NCBI GenBank assembly: GCA_029532625.1
Contig: JARFXM010000004.1
Span: 1,612,001-1,676,000 of the forward strand
Direction: 5' to 3'
Origin: Lomentospora prolificans
Taxonomy: Eukaryota; Ascomycota; Sordariomycetes; Microascales; Microascaceae
Length of the DNA stretch: 64,000 bases
Position numbers and translations under genes: made by a program. Shown here in pieces: positions 1 through 10,686 of this stretch. The notes below the pieces were generated by a model. It searched no databases. It saw only the letters and a list, made by a program, of their open reading frames with translations, and was not told the origin of the DNA. Each line of letters begins with the position of its first letter. Position 1 is the stretch's first letter.

Positions 1-318
1 ACATGCAAGCTTGCAAGACCATTGCTCGAGGAAGCCCGCATTGCCACTTACATCGTCTTCGTAATCCTGCACGACCTAGCCACTACCATCATCCAATTGC
101 CCCCGCACCATTTATACTTGCCTACAGCCGATCAGGATCTTCGAGCTCTCGAGTTTCTCCTCCTCCATCCTCATTATCGCCGTCAATTAGACCAACCGTA
201 TCCAGTTCAATACTACCAATTTCGACACAAAACTTTGCGACAATGGTGAGTGAAAAAAGAGGTTTGAGAGAAGCTTTGCGTTTGTTTAGCTGAAGAAGCT
301 TTATTGCTACTCCCCCGC
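1..318. other. Upstream region of the ECM4-like gene, no supported exon
   Basis: C-rich sequence ahead of the glutathione transferase start. An open frame runs from the ATG at position 3 and a second ATG at 243 is followed at once by a splice-donor-like GTGAGT at 246. The nearest AG acceptors (289, 295, 298) would put the next exon in a frame that stops near 320, so I could not build a working upstream exon. It may be 5' leader, or hold a leader intron. Confidence 0.4.
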
Positions 319-1596
319 ATGACCCCCACCATCACCAAAAGCTCTGTAGCTGACATTCCACCTCGCCTGGCGGTCCAGGGTATCACAGACTGGGTAAAGA
401 CGGACGACACGACCGGCGAGTTCAAGCGGCAGGTCAGCTCGTTTAGGAGCTTCATCACCAAAGAGCCGGGTTCCAAGTTCCCTCCCGAGAAGGGCAGATA
501 CCATCTCTACGTTTCTTATGCGTGCCCCTGGGTAGGTTCCTTAGCCCTAGCTGGTGAAGCCGGCAGAGCAGGAGCTAATATTGTGTTATAGGCCCATCGC
601 ACTTTGATCACTAGGAAGCTAAAGGGTCTCGAAGACATCATCTCATTCTCGGTAGTCCATTGGCACCTCGGCACCGAAGGTAAGTCATTCTTCAACTCCC
701 CGCGAGAGCAACAAAAAACCCTCGCCTGCAGCATCTGACTGAAGCACCCTCAGGCTGGCGCTTCGTCCAAGAAGGCGAACCCGACATCCCCGGCGACAAC
801 GTCGTTCCCGACCCCATCCCCGGCCACGAATCCTTCACCCACCTCCGCGACGTCTACTTCGAGTCCGAGAAGGAATACACCGGCCGCTTCACCGTCCCCG
901 TCCTCTACGACAAGAAGCAAAACACTATTGTCAGCAACGAGAGCAGCGAGATCATCCGCATGCTCTACACCGAGTTTGATGACCTCATCGATGAAAAGTA
1001 CCGCAACATCAAGCTCTACCCTGAACCCCTGCGTCAAAAGATTGACGAGACAAACGAGTGGACGTACGACCTCATCAACAACGGCGTCTACAAGTCCGGC
1101 TTCGCCACGACGCAGGAAGCCTACGAGAAGAACGTGGTCAAGCTCTTCGAGGCCCTCGATAGGACTGAGAAGCACCTGAAGGATACCGAGAGCGAGGGTC
1201 CCTATTACTACGGGAAGGAGATCACGGAGGCTGATATTCGACTCTACGTCACCATCGTCCGCTTCGATGTAAGTCGCGTCGCACACACGCACCATGCATC
1301 TAAACCTTTTGCCGAAACCTTGGACTCTTCTAACATTCTTCCCCTTATAGCCTGTCTACGTCCAGCACTTCAAGTGCAACATTCGCGATATCCGATCCGG
1401 ATATCCCGCCATCCACAAATGGCTACGCAACCTGTACTGGAAACATCCTGCCTTCAAGGACACCACGCAGTTCGACCACATTAAGTGGCACTACACCAAG
1501 AGCCACACTCAGATCAACCCTAAGAGCATCACTCCTGTTGGACCTCTTCCCAACATCCTTCCGTTGACCGAGGAGTGCAATGCCGTCAAGCAGTAA
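319..1596 (+). CDS. ECM4: Omega-class glutathione transferase, ECM4/Gto family
   Basis: Predicted 353-residue cytosolic or mitochondrial glutathione transferase of the ECM4/YqjG (xi/omega-like) family, which reduces glutathionyl-conjugated quinones and thiols using a catalytic cysteine. Four exons: 319-531, 592-679, 754-1268, 1351-1596, all with GT/AG borders and consistent phase. The active-site motif YACPW lies at the end of exon 1 with Cys69. An N-terminal thioredoxin-like fold is followed by the helical domain, including the family signature NESSEIIRM and the conserved C-terminal stretch around QHFKCNIRDI. The start was taken as the first in-frame ATG, but an upstream exon carrying a targeting peptide cannot be excluded. 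It is convergent with BMS1, 191 bp away. Family assignment is strong; the physiological substrate is unknown. Confidence 0.9.
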
Positions 1597-1787
1597 AGGA
1601 GGCTTGGTATAAAATGGATAGGTATATATATATATGTGTGTGTGGTGTGTGTACTGGGTAGACTGAAAATGCGATTTGCGGGAGGCGGTTGTGCTCAATC
1701 CCTAAACCAATGAAACAAACTTTGTATTACTCTCTCCATAGCGCCGTAAATGTCAAATGATTCTAATACATCCTCCAAGTCTCAGTC

Positions 1788-3764
1788 TCAGACCCTCTGC
1801 TTCTTGCCGCCACCCCCTTGATCCCATCCGGCCCTCCGCTTGCCCTCCTTCCTCCAAAACTCCTGCTTATCCCTCTTTTCCCTGCCCTCTCGCAGCGCCT
1901 CCATCTCCGCCACCTTCTTCCTGAACTCCTTCCTCTTCTCCTCCTTCTTGGCAGCCCTCCTCTCTTCCTTGTCCTTCTGAATCGTCGCGAGCATGTGCAC
2001 GAGCGCGCGGGCCTTCTTCTCCTCGCCGCCAAGCACGACAGCCCTCTTCTGCATGTACGTGCTCTTCTTCTGCTTCTTCGCCTCGACGATCTGCGAGCGG
2101 AAGGGCAGGCTGGCCGCGAGGGCCTTGGGCACGCGAACGGGGTTGAAGTGGCGGTCGACGCGCTCGATCTTGCGGTACTGGCTGTTGCGGTCCTTGGGGG
2201 TGGGGATGTTCTCGGCGCGGCGGATCTCGCCCGTGAGGCGCATGGCCTGCCAGCCGACGAGGTTGGACGCTGGGTTGTAGAACCGGTGGGGCTTGATGGG
2301 GTACCACGCGCGAAGGAAGACGATGTCGCTCATGAGGATCTTGTCTTCGAATGTGGCGCGGAAGCAGCCCTCGGGCTTGGAGAGGGCGCGCTTGATCTGG
2401 CCGCGGATACCGGAGACTGTCTTGATGGCGGCGCCTTCGAACTTGGCGATCTCGAGGGAGGAGTTGAACATGTTCTTGATAAAGGCCGTGTTCTTGTAGA
2501 TCTTGTACGGGACTCCGGTGAGCTTGAGCTTCTTCACGATCTCGGTGGACTCGTCGACGCTGAGGACGGTGCCGGTGGCAGCGATACGGAAGCCCGAGGT
2601 GCTACCCGAGAAGGAGTTGAAGCACACGAAACCCGTGTTGGGCGCAATGAGAGGACCGTAGAAAGTACCGAAGCAGTGCATATGCTCGGGCGTATATTTA
2701 AGCATGCGGTTCCTCGTCCGCGAGTCAGAGATGCTGTAAATGGGCAGGGTCTGGAACCTCCTCCAGCCCAGCGAGAAGATGAGGGGGTCGTTTGTCTTGA
2801 GAATCTTCTTATGCCATCTGTGCCTCTTGATTCGCACTTGAACGAAACCGAAGCGCTCTTCGGTGGGCGTCAGACCACCAAGGATGATGGGCGTCGCAGC
2901 TTTGAAATTCTCGACAAATTCGGCCGGCACACCCTCGAGGACAATCTTGGCGTACTTGCCCGCCTTGTAGCCCTCGACGGCGACCCGTTGTCTCTCGTCG
3001 AGTTGCTCGAATTCTGCTTTGTTGATGTCGAGCTGCTTCTGAATCATCGCCTTTTGCGCATCGTACCAATCATCTTCGCCGAACTCGTCCGCCGTGGTAC
3101 CCGCTTCTCGTCGGGCGTTAGCCTTGTCGTTCAGGAAACCCTCACGATCTTCTTCTTCGAACCGCATTTTTAACTCTTCCTTCTTGCGAGCGTTTTTTTC
3201 GCGCTCCGCTTCGAGGTCTTCGACCGGCTCCTCGGAGTCCATTTTGCCGTGGACTTCGCCGGTTTCAAGATCCTCGAACCCGCCATCGTCATCATCGTCC
3301 TCATCTCCGTCGTCTTCGTCGCCATCCTCATCACCCTGTTCACCGTCCTCATCGAAACCATCAAAGCCATCTCCCTCCTCGTCATCATCATCGCCTCCTC
3401 TCCTGGAAGAAGCGGTAGCGAACCTCTCACGTATGGACTCGATAATGTCTTCCTGCGACCATTTCGTGGCTAGTTCATCATAGTCGAAGATAGGAATCTG
3501 GCGGTCCTCGACAATCTCTCCCTCCTCATGCTTCGCCTTCCTGAAAAAATCCTCGTCGTCTTCTTCAATGTTCTCTTCCTCCTCATCATCATCCTCGCCA
3601 CGCCACTTGCGAAGGACATTTCGCGGCGTCATCGAGTCGTCGTAGAGATACCTCGCAAAATCAGCCGTGCGGAAGGGTTGGCGTTTGCCGTGCAAGCTCT
3701 TAGCAATCGCCGTAAGATTATCCTTCCATTTCAATGCCGCCGCTTCTTCGTCCGAATCATACTC

Positions 3765-3798
<34 letters not shown>

Positions 3799-5408
3799 TC
3801 ACCATCAGCCTCATCCATCGAAGAAAGCGAGCCGAGATCAGAGTCGCTATCGGCAAAGGCGACATCGTCCTGTCCAGGTTTATCGTCGCGACTGCTACGG
3901 AATAATTTGCCGAGTTTGCCCTCGTTGAATTCCTCCTCAACATCAGAGTCACCATCTTCATCGCCGCTCGCAAAGCCTTCGTCGTCGGGAATATCGTCAA
4001 GATCAGAGTCATCGTCGTTCCTTGCCGCTAACCTAGGCTGGCGATGGGTCTTGCGGCCAGACTGCTCCTCCTCATCCACTTCTAGCGCATCCTTGCTAAT
4101 TTTCTCGCCTCCCTTAAAGAGTTGCACGCCATCTTCGGTGTAACCAAGAAGCTTGCGCTCTTCCTGTAAACCGATGATGAGCTCCTCTCCCTCGCCCAAC
4201 TCGCGATCCTCGTCGTCTTTGTTGAAAGTAAACCCCTTCTCTCTGGTAATCCAGACGGCATCTCCATCAACCTTAAGACCGCTCCTATCCGACATGGGGG
4301 CATGCAGTTTCTTGTCCTTCTCGTCAAGACGTCTCCTCCCTGTCTTTCCCGTGAGCTTAGCGGCGGCTTGTTCCATTGCTGGAGTGGGACATGGGTCCGG
4401 CAACGCCTCAATGCCGGCAACAGTAAAGTCGCCGAGACCGGGGACGTGGACGCGCTGGCCGTTGGAGGCAAAGTTCGTTCCTCGAAGGTAACCTGAAAGA
4501 ACGACCGATCGGTCGCACTTAGGGTCTTCCTCAATTTTGGTGGGGTGAGTAATATCTCTGAAACTGTCGATAACAGTGTAAGGATGAGTATTCCTCCAGA
4601 TGAGAGGACGGGGGTTCTTCATGATAGAAAGGAATCGAGAGAGGTTGTGGATTTCACGGTCTGGATATCGTCCATTCAAAACACCAGAAAGATAAAATAG
4701 ATGAGCGCCCTGGTATAACTCGGTCCATAGTCTTCGTTTTAACCTCTTCTTCGCATCCTTGAGAGCCTGGGGCTTCCGGAACAGATCAAGATGAGTTAGA
4801 ATACCAAAAACGTTGCCAGGCATACCAGTGGCAGCCAGGACATTGAGGAATTCCATAGTCTCCATCTCGAAACCGTAGTTTCCGTCAATCATAAGGAGGA
4901 CGATATCGGCGATCTTGGCTACGTCGACCATTGCTTCGAGTTCATTTGGACACTCTAGAAACGTGAGACGCTGTTTCTTTGAAGTAACGACAGTTATTGG
5001 GCCCTGGGGCTCTGAAAGCGTCTCCTTAGCATATCGGCGAATAAGGGATTTGAGTAGGGTCGTCTTGCCGACGCCGGGAGGCCCGACAATGGCGACAAGT
5101 CTCGGCGGGGGCTCATCGGGAAGACGGTCGATCTGGGGTACGTGCAGGCGCTTCTCTTTGATCTATAAAGACCCCAGTCAGTAAGAAGAAAGAATTAACA
5201 TGCCCTTTTGTACGTACGTCGTGCGAGCGAGCTGCAGCTCGCTGAAGCCGGCCGGGGTTAGCAAAAGCAAAAGCCTTTGGATTCTTGTCTGCAATTTTGA
5301 ATTAGTTTTACTAATTACGAGGAGGCCATGGAAGCGATACAACATACCCCCAGTGTGCTTCTTCTTCTCCTTGGCCTTCCTATGAGGCTTGTGAACTTGA
5401 GCCTCCAT
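1788..5408 (-). CDS. BMS1: Ribosome biogenesis GTPase BMS1
   Basis: Predicted 1168-residue nucleolar GTPase of the small-subunit processome, needed for early 18S pre-rRNA cleavages and for delivering the Rcl1 factor (known for BMS1). Three exons on the minus strand: 5408-5348, 5288-5218, 5162-1788. The short basic first exon (MEAQVHKPHRKAKEKKKHTG) is the usual BMS1 N-terminus. The P-loop GPPGVGKTT is at residues 71-79 and the GTPase-like/AARP2CN region continues to about residue 330. A long acidic, low-complexity middle (about 330-690) includes a run of about 12 Asp near residue 500. The C-terminal RIBIOP/TSR1-like domain covers roughly residues 800-1130 and the tail is Lys/Arg-rich. Length matches yeast (about 1180). 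It is divergent from the small inhibitor gene at 6391. Confidence 0.96.
3766..3795. repeat. (TCG)10 trinucleotide repeat inside BMS1
   Basis: Ten perfect TCG units on the plus strand, read as Asp codons in BMS1 on the minus strand. It is the longest perfect trinucleotide run in any coding region here and lies in the acidic linker, where length change should be tolerated. Confidence 0.9.
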
Positions 5409-6003
5409 GTTGTGCTGTTGGTGCTCGGAAACGATCAATTCCAAGCATGGAATTTTTTGGTTTCGCTGGCGACTGGGGAAAAAAAAAAACGAGACTCTTG
5501 ACCCCCAGCCAAAAAAATTCACATCGCGCTTATCTTATCGGCTTATCGATAAGAGATTTCGATCCTACCCTCGCTGCTACCCTCGCTGGGCAACTACCCC
5601 ACCAGGACAAGACGAGCAACCCCTCACATCACAGCGCACGAACGATTGATCAGAGGAAGCACATCAGAGTGGGCGGGACATACGACTTGGGTGGGTCGAT
5701 TCACCATCCTCATTGCTAGTTCTATCTGATCTATCTCCGGTAGCCAGGCTCCCCGGCTCCAATCGAGTACTCTGAAAATATGGCTGCCTGAGACGCTCGA
5801 CGTCCGCGTTCTGCCGCTTCTCAAGTCACAAAAAGCTCTGTAGTGCCGTATCTTGACAAAATACGTGGCTCTTGGCAACGGTAGTAGAAAGCGGAAGGTG
5901 ATAAAAGAAGATTCTATCTGGACGCGAAGTGTAAAATCCTGGAACTTGCCTAGTTCACCCGCAGGGGAACTAAATTGAGACAGAAGCCCAGGCCGTTGAC
6001 TGA

Positions 6004-6110
6004 TGACGTATATTATGCCTGGAGAATGCGACTGGCGCTCGCTTTACCAAGTCAATGCAAAAAGACGAAACAACTTCTTCAGCTGACGTCGGCCCATAGT
6101 TACGACGTAA
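6004..6110. promoter_or_regulatory. Cluster of three bZIP/CRE-type sites
   Basis: TGACGTAT at 6004-6011, TGACGTC at 6084-6090 and TACGACGTAA at 6101-6110 (its reverse strand reads TTACGTCGTA) lie 280-390 bp ahead of the inhibitor start codon. TGACGT and TTACGTCA-like cores are bound by ATF/CREB-type bZIP factors in fungi. Binding here is inferred from sequence alone. Confidence 0.4.
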
Positions 6111-6257
6111 CGCATCAAATGTAATTCGGGCAAAGGAGGAAGCGGACAAGTGCCAGTATTACCAAAGCCCCTTTGTTTCCCGCGACTACCCTCGAGTGCC
6201 CATCAATCAAGGAGGGTAGGAAATGCCCGCTGCTGGCTCGGGTATTCAGGCGGCGTC

Positions 6258-6264
6258 TATAAAG
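6258..6264 (+). promoter_or_regulatory. TATA box of the inhibitor gene
   Basis: TATAAAG lies 127 bp upstream of the ATG at 6391, which leaves room for a leader of about 100 nt. A canonical TATA box is uncommon among the housekeeping genes of this window and fits a strongly inducible gene. Confidence 0.5.
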
Positions 6265-6300
6265 AGCATCAGGCGCCCGGTCATCCCCGCAAACCGCTTC

Positions 6301-6327
6301 TCATCATCATCATCATCATCATCATCA
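6301..6327. repeat. (TCA)9 microsatellite
   Basis: Nine perfect TCA units between the TATA box and the ATG of the inhibitor gene, so probably within its 5' leader. Confidence 0.9.
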
Positions 6328-6390
6328 CTGCACTCTTTTCTGAACAACTGTTTTCCTAATCGCCAGTTTCATATTTCAAAATCCTCCAAC

Positions 6391-6814
6391 ATGCCTACTT
6401 ACATTGTGAGTTTCACACGTCGCATCCATAGGTCCTGTATAGACATGTAGTAGATTATCTGTCGGCGTTTTACTCACTGGGTTTTCCTCCCACCTAGGTT
6501 ATCTGCAAGTCTGACGCGACCCCCGAGCAGGTCAAAAAGTGAGCCTCACTTGTGCCCCTTGTTTATGATACTCCGTACTTACTTGTCTCCAGGACCAAGG
6601 ACGACGCCATCGCCAAGGGCGGCAAGATCGGCCATGAGTACAGCTTGATCAATGGCTTCTCGTGAGTTCCTCCAACTACGGCACAATATTGGGCACCAGC
6701 TAATAAGATCTGATCATCGATAGTGTTGACTTTCCGGAGGACTCTGTCAACACCCTCGCGGCGCACGAGCATGTCGACCATGTCGAGTTGGACCAGACCG
6801 TCAAGACTCAATAA
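6391..6814 (+). CDS. PBI2: Proteinase B inhibitor-like protein (peptidase inhibitor I9 family)
   Basis: Predicted 71-residue cytosolic or vacuolar inhibitor homologous to yeast Pbi2/IA-2 and to subtilisin propeptides (I9 fold), which blocks vacuolar subtilisin-like proteinase B and assists vacuole fusion in yeast. Four small exons: 6391-6405, 6498-6538, 6593-6661, 6724-6814. The spliced product begins MPTYIVICKSDATPEQVKK, carries the central EYSLINGFSVDFP segment typical of I9 domains, and ends in the acidic/His-rich tail AAHEHVDHVELDQTVKTQ. There is no signal peptide, as expected for an intracellular inhibitor. Three introns within a 216-nt coding region are remarkable, and the first exon has only five codons. 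The gene would be missed by simple ORF calling. The identity of its target proteinase is inferred from the family. Confidence 0.92.
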
Positions 6815-7270
6815 TTGTCCACGACGAAACGCGTATCTTGCAAAGGGATTCAGGAAGCCTCTTCCCTAGGGACAATACGTCTCGTTGAGCTAGTGTAGTC
6901 CGATTCTCCGCTTTTGGGTTTCCGGTATATATCATGCAGGATTAGTGTAATTGAATTCTCATTTAAATCATTGTCTGATTTGATCATTGTAAATATTGTG
7001 AGATGTCAACCATTCGTGGGCGTCGACAGCGCTTGTTGTGTATCTAAGCGTGGTGATTTCACAACCAAGCTCACCATGCGGCTATATTAGAAATGCACGC
7101 AAACAAAGCGGATGCTATGATGCAAATGGATCAATATTACACCATCATTTTCATGCAATTGAAACAGGCAATCGACACCGATCCACTCTCACACGGAAAA
7201 TTTGTCATTGCCCGGGACTCCAAGGTCCATAAGACGGGATAGGAACCGAGCTAAGCAAGCAAGTTTCCGA
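6815..7270. other. 3' flank of the inhibitor gene, no gene seen
   Basis: AT-richer sequence that should contain the inhibitor 3' UTR and the upstream flank of the tRNA gene. I see no coding potential. Confidence 0.5.
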
Positions 7271-7358
7271 TTCTCTATGGCCAAATGGTTAAGGCGTCCG
7301 ACTGTTACTCCTAGTAGCATACATCGGAAGATTCCAAGTTCGACCCTTGGTAGGGAAG
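7271..7358 (+). tRNA. tRNA-Asn (anticodon GTT) with a 15-nt intron
   Basis: A full cloverleaf can be drawn. The acceptor stem pairs 7271-7277 with 7351-7357 over 7 bp, with one G-U pair. The D arm is GCC/GGC with GG in its loop. The anticodon stem is TCCGA/TCGGA and the T arm is CCAAG/CTTGG around TTCGACC. The discriminator base is G7358. Anticodon GTT is at 7304-7306. A 15-nt intron at 7308-7322 sits between positions 37 and 38, the canonical site for nuclear tRNA introns. The D-arm/anticodon-arm sequence closely resembles yeast tRNA-Asn(GUU). The mature length is 73 nt, before CCA addition. Confidence 0.93.
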
Positions 7359-7362
7359 CTTC

Positions 7363-7370
7363 TTTTTTTT
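7363..7370 (+). terminator. RNA polymerase III terminator of the tRNA
   Basis: A run of eight T, five bases after the tRNA 3' end, matching the standard oligo-T pol III stop. Confidence 0.85.
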
Positions 7371-8298
7371 CCGCTTCAGTCTTCTTGCACGAAGACGATT
7401 TCTCCTCTTTTATTTTTATTTTTGAAAATTTTGAAAAAATTTTCTGGTTCCTCTCTCCAACGGTATGAAGAAACATTCATATTTCTAGATTTTAGATAAT
7501 GATGACAAGGGCTTGTACCGGTCAGTCGCAATCAAGCGATGGTGTGCAGCTGCTGGCGCCCTTTCATGGGCCTCACCCTCACGGAGCAGACAGGGCGGGC
7601 GGCAATTGACCCTGTCCTTCCGCCATGCTGGATAGTGGCGCGATACTTGCTTCCGCTCTACTCGGAATAGTGGGGGAAATCTTTTCCGCGCACGCTTTCC
7701 ATGCCATGTACCTTCGTATGATTAGCCAAGCTAACACTTCAAGTTTGCTCTGAATTTTCGCTCTCCAGGGCTGCTTCGGGTTTGGCCTGGGCAAAAATCC
7801 TCAAGGGTGCAATTTCGGCGTTCATTGTCCCGGGGAAGCACGGCAGTAGGAAGCTGGGCTCTGGCGCCAGCTAGGTGCCGGTCTGCCAATAATAGCCTGG
7901 CGTCCACGCCGCGTGCACTGAAGCCGACCAACCGTCACTTGCCGACCCAGCTGCCCCAAGTAAAAGAAAAAAAAAAAATTGAAACTTGAGGAAAACCTGC
8001 GCCAGTTGGTCAGGCCCAGTCCCAGCCGAGCCCGGACCCTCTATAGCGATCCCCCAGCGATTGCAAACACGCCCTGAGCGTGCACGTGCTCACTGGGAAT
8101 TGATGGACGTAGCTGGCCACTAATAGCCCGAAACCGACACCCCGACCGCCCAATGCGACACCACCGAATCAAGTACCACCACCTTCGGTATAACCCACCA
8201 CCCCTACCTTAACCCGACCCGTTAACCGTCGGCGCTCGGTGTGAATCATCAAAATACTTTCTTTCCCTCGCACAACCAGAACACATCGCCATGCCACC
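7371..8298. other. Upstream region of the mitochondrial kinase gene
   Basis: Intergenic DNA of about 0.9 kb. It has an AT-rich patch at 7410-7445 and a GC-rich 3' half. A CACGTG E-box is present at 8083-8088 and a CCAAT-type sequence near 8140. No coding region is supported. Confidence 0.5.
8083..8088. promoter_or_regulatory. E-box CACGTG upstream of the PDK-type kinase
   Basis: A palindromic bHLH-type core 211 bp before the start codon. Function is inferred only from the motif. Confidence 0.3.
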
Positions 8299-9810
8299 AT
8301 GAAAGCCATGTCCACCCCGATAAGGTCTCTGCGCTGCCGCAGTCACCTCCCTGCTCCTTCCAGATTATCAGCCCCAATTGCCCGTCGGCGGATATCGACC
8401 ACCACATCCCGCAGCTTCATCTTCGGAACGCGATCCCCGCCCGCCCCGCGGCCCGTCACCGATCATGAGATAGCGGAGCTGGCGCGGCAGGAGCTACACC
8501 CTCTCAGCCTCGCCGATCTTATATCGTGAGTAGCTTGCGGTGAATTCTTTTGCCGTCTTGCAATCCCATCTCTGGTTTCCCTACCCCCGCCAGCTAACCC
8601 GTAACACTCTAGCCATGGCCGCCCCCCGCTCTCCGAATCCGCCCTCCTCTCCTCCGCCAACTTCACCCTCTCTCTGATCCCCATCCGCCTCGCCTCCCGT
8701 ATCCAGGCCCTCCGTAACCTCCCCTACATTGTGGTCTCCAACCCCAACATCAACAAGATCTACAAAAACTACGTCCACTCCCTCTCTACCCTCCTACCCT
8801 GGTATTTAAACCACTCCTCCCGCACACCCGCCATCGAAACCTTGGAAGACGAAATCGCCTTCACCTCCGCCCTCGCCGAGCTCGTCGCCACTCATCAGGA
8901 CACCATCCCCATTCTCGCCCGCGGCTTCCTCGAATGCCGCCGCTACATCCCTCCCCAGGACGTTACCCGATTCCTAGACGAGCATCTCCGCGTACGGATC
9001 GGAACTAGGCTTATCGCCGAGCAACACATCGCCCTCCACTACAGCAGCCAGGCCCACGGCGGTAAGGGCAATGGCGGGCCGCAATATATCGAGCGGCCGA
9101 CCTACATCGGCGTCATAGATACAGCGCTACGGCCGGCGACGACGGTCGAACTGTGCGCGGATTGGGTAGCCGACATTTGCGAGCTGAGGTACGGCATCCG
9201 GCCAAAGGTTGTCATTAATGGCGAGCCGGACACCACGTTTGCCTTTGTACCCATGCACCTCGAGTACATTGTTACCGAGCTTCTCAAGAACGCCTTCCGC
9301 GCCACACTAGAAAACAGAATGGCCTCCGAGCCCATCGTCGTCACCATCGCCCCCGAACCGGCCAGCCCCTCTGCACCCCGGCGGAAAACACCGCCGCCTC
9401 CCCCTCCGGAATACAGCCTCGGCAAACATGACGACCCGCCCGAGTCCGATCACCACCCAACATCACACACCATCCTTCCCTTCGACGAGAACGCCTCGGG
9501 CGTAACCATACGCATCCGCGATCGTGGCGGCGGCATCTCCCCTTCCCTCCTCAGCAAGATCTGGTCCTATTCCTTTACTACCTTTTCCGCTGACGATGAA
9601 CTCCCCGGGTCCAGCGGCAACAGCGACGGTCTTGCCGCCATATCCTCTGCCGGTCCCGGGGCGAGCTCTCTCGCCGGCCTGGGCTACGGGTTGCCGCTTA
9701 GCCGGGCGTACGCGGAGTACTTTGGCGGGGGCATCGCGCTGCAGTCTCTTTATGGATGGGGCACCGACGTGTATCTCCGGCTGAAAGGTGTGGGCAAGAT
9801 TGATTCTTGA
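8299..9810 (+). CDS. Mitochondrial pyruvate (or branched-chain ketoacid) dehydrogenase kinase
   Basis: Predicted 474-residue mitochondrial matrix protein Ser kinase of the PDK/BCKDK family, which phosphorylates the E1-alpha subunit and inactivates the 2-oxoacid dehydrogenase complex. Two exons: 8299-8525 and 8613-9810. The first about 45 residues are Arg/Ser/Pro-rich and nearly free of acid, as in a mitochondrial presequence. The regulatory helical domain follows, and then the GHKL ATPase fold: N-box ELLKNAFRATLEN near residue 298, G1 box DRGGGIS near 380, G2 box GLGYGLPLS near 431. A Pro-rich insertion lies between N and G1 boxes (about residues 330-350). Several paralogues exist in moulds, and I cannot tell from sequence alone whether the substrate is pyruvate or branched-chain dehydrogenase. 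Confidence 0.93.
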
Positions 9811-10048
9811 ACGGACACTGGAGAATAAAGAGAAAGCGGAACGTGGCAAGTCAAGTGCTGGTATGGGGTACAACATAAGTGGTGTAGCGGATCAATGGCC
9901 GTCTCTAACAAAGTTCCAAGCATATTTCATATCCGGTTATGGTTCACAGGCAGCGAAGGGTATTCTGTCTAGAAAAGATGGCATTCTTTTCTCTTTCCAA
10001 CCGTTTTTCTTTTCCTGGTAAAGAATAGTGTAGCATTATCGTTTCCAG

Positions 10049-10074
10049 TATATATATATATAATATATATATAT
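10049..10074. repeat. (TA)n simple repeat
   Basis: TA dinucleotide run broken once, in the 3' flank of the kinase gene. Confidence 0.85.
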
Positions 10075-10503
10075 CGAATATACAAATTTCCTCATCAAGT
10101 CGTCCTCATATTGCTCATCAACACGCCCCCCGTCAACCTTCAACGTTTCTACCCCCGTTCTCATTCAGTCCTGAAGCGGCGTTATGAAACCACAGGTAGC
10201 TTACTTACATTTCAAGGACTTGAAGCTGTTTCAAACACAGCACGCTCCCTTGACCAGTATTTCTACCACATGTTGAACTTGGAAATTAGGATATTGATCT
10301 CGCGCCTTAAACTTACTGCTACCTATGTCATCATACCGGAGGAAATGAACGAGACTGCCGTAGATACTCCATGGAAGTGTCCAAGGACTTAGAGACTTTC
10401 ACAAGTCACGAATAAAGCTATTACGGGCACAGACATGATATCTCTTGATACATCAATGTGAATTAAGTATATGTATGGTGTCTGTATCCCAAAAACAGAA
10501 CAA

Positions 10504-10528
10504 AATAATATAATAATAATAATAATAA
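10504..10528. repeat. (AAT)n simple repeat
   Basis: Near-perfect ATA/AAT trinucleotide run in the convergent intergenic region. Confidence 0.8.
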
Positions 10529-10644
10529 CGACAAGCAGCATCAGCTCAACCAAAGGGAGAAAATCATTCAGAACAAGCTAAGCTTCAAAACGCCATTTCT
10601 CAAGGTAGAGATTCCCTCGATAGATCCGTGTGGGAAAACTAAAT

Positions 10645-10686
10645 CAAAAAAAGAAAAGAAAAGAAAAGAAAAAGAAAAAGAAAAAG
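10645..10686. repeat. AAAAG-type purine tract
   Basis: Tandem AAAAG followed by AAAAAG units, about 42 nt. On the chitin synthase strand it is a pyrimidine tract downstream of the stop codon. Confidence 0.85.

Larger units (their letters stand above)
5409..6390. promoter_or_regulatory. Divergent promoter region between BMS1 and the I9 inhibitor
   Basis: About 1 kb shared upstream region. No gene is supported in it. On the side of the plus-strand inhibitor gene it holds three ACGT-core (bZIP/CRE-type) sites, a TATA box and a (TCA)9 leader repeat, listed separately. On the BMS1 side it is A/T-mixed with a short poly-A at 5480-5489. Confidence 0.5.

Noticed and set aside
1818..3173. 451-codon plus-strand open frame opposite BMS1
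   Set aside because: Antisense shadow of a GC-rich coding region; Leu-rich translation with no domain, and BMS1 is certain on the other strand.
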